A stretch of DNA of 5,682 nucleotides, from NCBI GenBank assembly GCA_024275955.1, contig JAJRYD010000030.1:1-5682 (forward strand), in the 5' to 3' direction. The translations under genes and the position numbers were made by a program. Numbering within the stretch: the stretch's first letter is position 1; each line of letters opens with the position of its first letter. Shown here piece by piece: positions 5,398-5,682 of this stretch. Origin of the DNA: Nitrospirota bacterium. Its GTDB lineage: Bacteria; Nitrospinota_A; UBA7883; JACRGQ01. Under the pieces are notes generated by a model. The model was not told the DNA's origin. It searched no databases and saw only the letters and a list, made by a program, of their open reading frames with translations.

Positions 5398-5682
5398 TTA
5401 TTTTTTATTTATTGAATTATTAAATAAGGCATTTTCCGCTTGAATTAATAATATTCGTTTCTCAACTTCAAATTTCCAATTTAATGGGTCGTGAAGTTCC
5501 TTAATACTTTCCGCAAACAATGCTAAAGTATCTTCAATAGACAAATTCTCCGGTGCAAGGTGTGCATACCTTTGCGTCATCCTCGCATCCTTGTGACCAA
5601 GAAGTTTTTGGACTTTAAAAAGGTCTACACCGTTCTGAACGAGCATAGAGGCGAAATGATGCCTTAAGTCGTGCCAACGAAA
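5398..5682 (-). CDS. tyrosine recombinase/integrase, C-terminal part
   Basis: The minus-strand frame is open from the right window edge to TAA at 5398-5400 and shows 94 residues of a phage-type integrase catalytic domain. The HxxR box is in WHDLRHHF (His4 and Arg7 of the visible part), the third catalytic histidine is in KLLGH (His30), and the Tyr nucleophile is in TQRYAHL (Tyr39). All visible catalytic residues are present. The tail after the Tyr is about 55 residues, longer than the minimal fold. The N-terminal arm-binding and core-binding domains lie beyond position 5682, so the start is not in the window; the internal ATG at 5644-5646 is Met13 of the visible part and not a start. It is transcribed toward the serine recombinase, about 100 bases upstream of the small acidic ORF. 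It could be the main integrase of the island or a relic of a second element. Confidence 0.9.
   Translation of the reverse strand, partial: FRWHDLRHHFASMLVQNGVDLFKVQKLLGHKDARMTQRYAHLAPENLSIEDTLALFAESIKELHDPLNWKFEVEKRILLIQAENALFNNSINKK

Overview
The window looks like a chromosomal region of a Gram-negative bacterium with moderate to low GC content, into which a mobile element has inserted. The protein flavour (an arsenosugar-type radical SAM pair, a DUF4431 secreted protein, and the tyrosine recombinase tail [10 protein letters not shown]) is what I would expect from Deltaproteobacteria- or Nitrospirota-like lineages. That placement is an impression from composition and protein style and could be wrong.

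Left part (1 to about 2120): gene-poor and scarred. It holds a truncated IS3-family transposase end (minus strand, running off the left edge), a coiled-coil ORF remnant overlapping it in another frame, an 89-bp segment bounded by perfect 14-bp inverted repeats, one intact secreted DUF4431-type protein (933-1394), and a truncated protein carrying a WRNNNPGN motif (1467-1622). About 500 bases of apparently non-coding DNA follow.

Middle (2124-3574): a two-gene operon encodes an AhpD/carboxymuconolactone-decarboxylase-like small protein and an ArsS-type radical SAM enzyme separated by 3 bases. This is the pair associated with arsenosugar biosynthesis. Directly behind it is a tRNA-Asn(GTT) gene with its own near-consensus sigma70-type promoter and an encoded CCA.

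Right part (3533-5682): a recombination module on the minus strand, pointing at the tRNA. In transcription order it has the C-terminal end of a tyrosine recombinase (cut by the window edge), overlapping very small ORFs, and a 541-residue large serine recombinase. The serine recombinase reading frame crosses the 3' end of tRNA-Asn and stops in its anticodon loop, which suggests that the tRNA 3' end is the attachment site (attL side) of an integrated island whose other end lies beyond the window.

The most interesting signals are the recombinase/tRNA overlap and a 15-bp copy of the same tRNA 3' end, inverted, at 569-583 inside the 14-bp inverted-repeat structure. I see no CRISPR array, toxin-antitoxin pair or obvious defence system.
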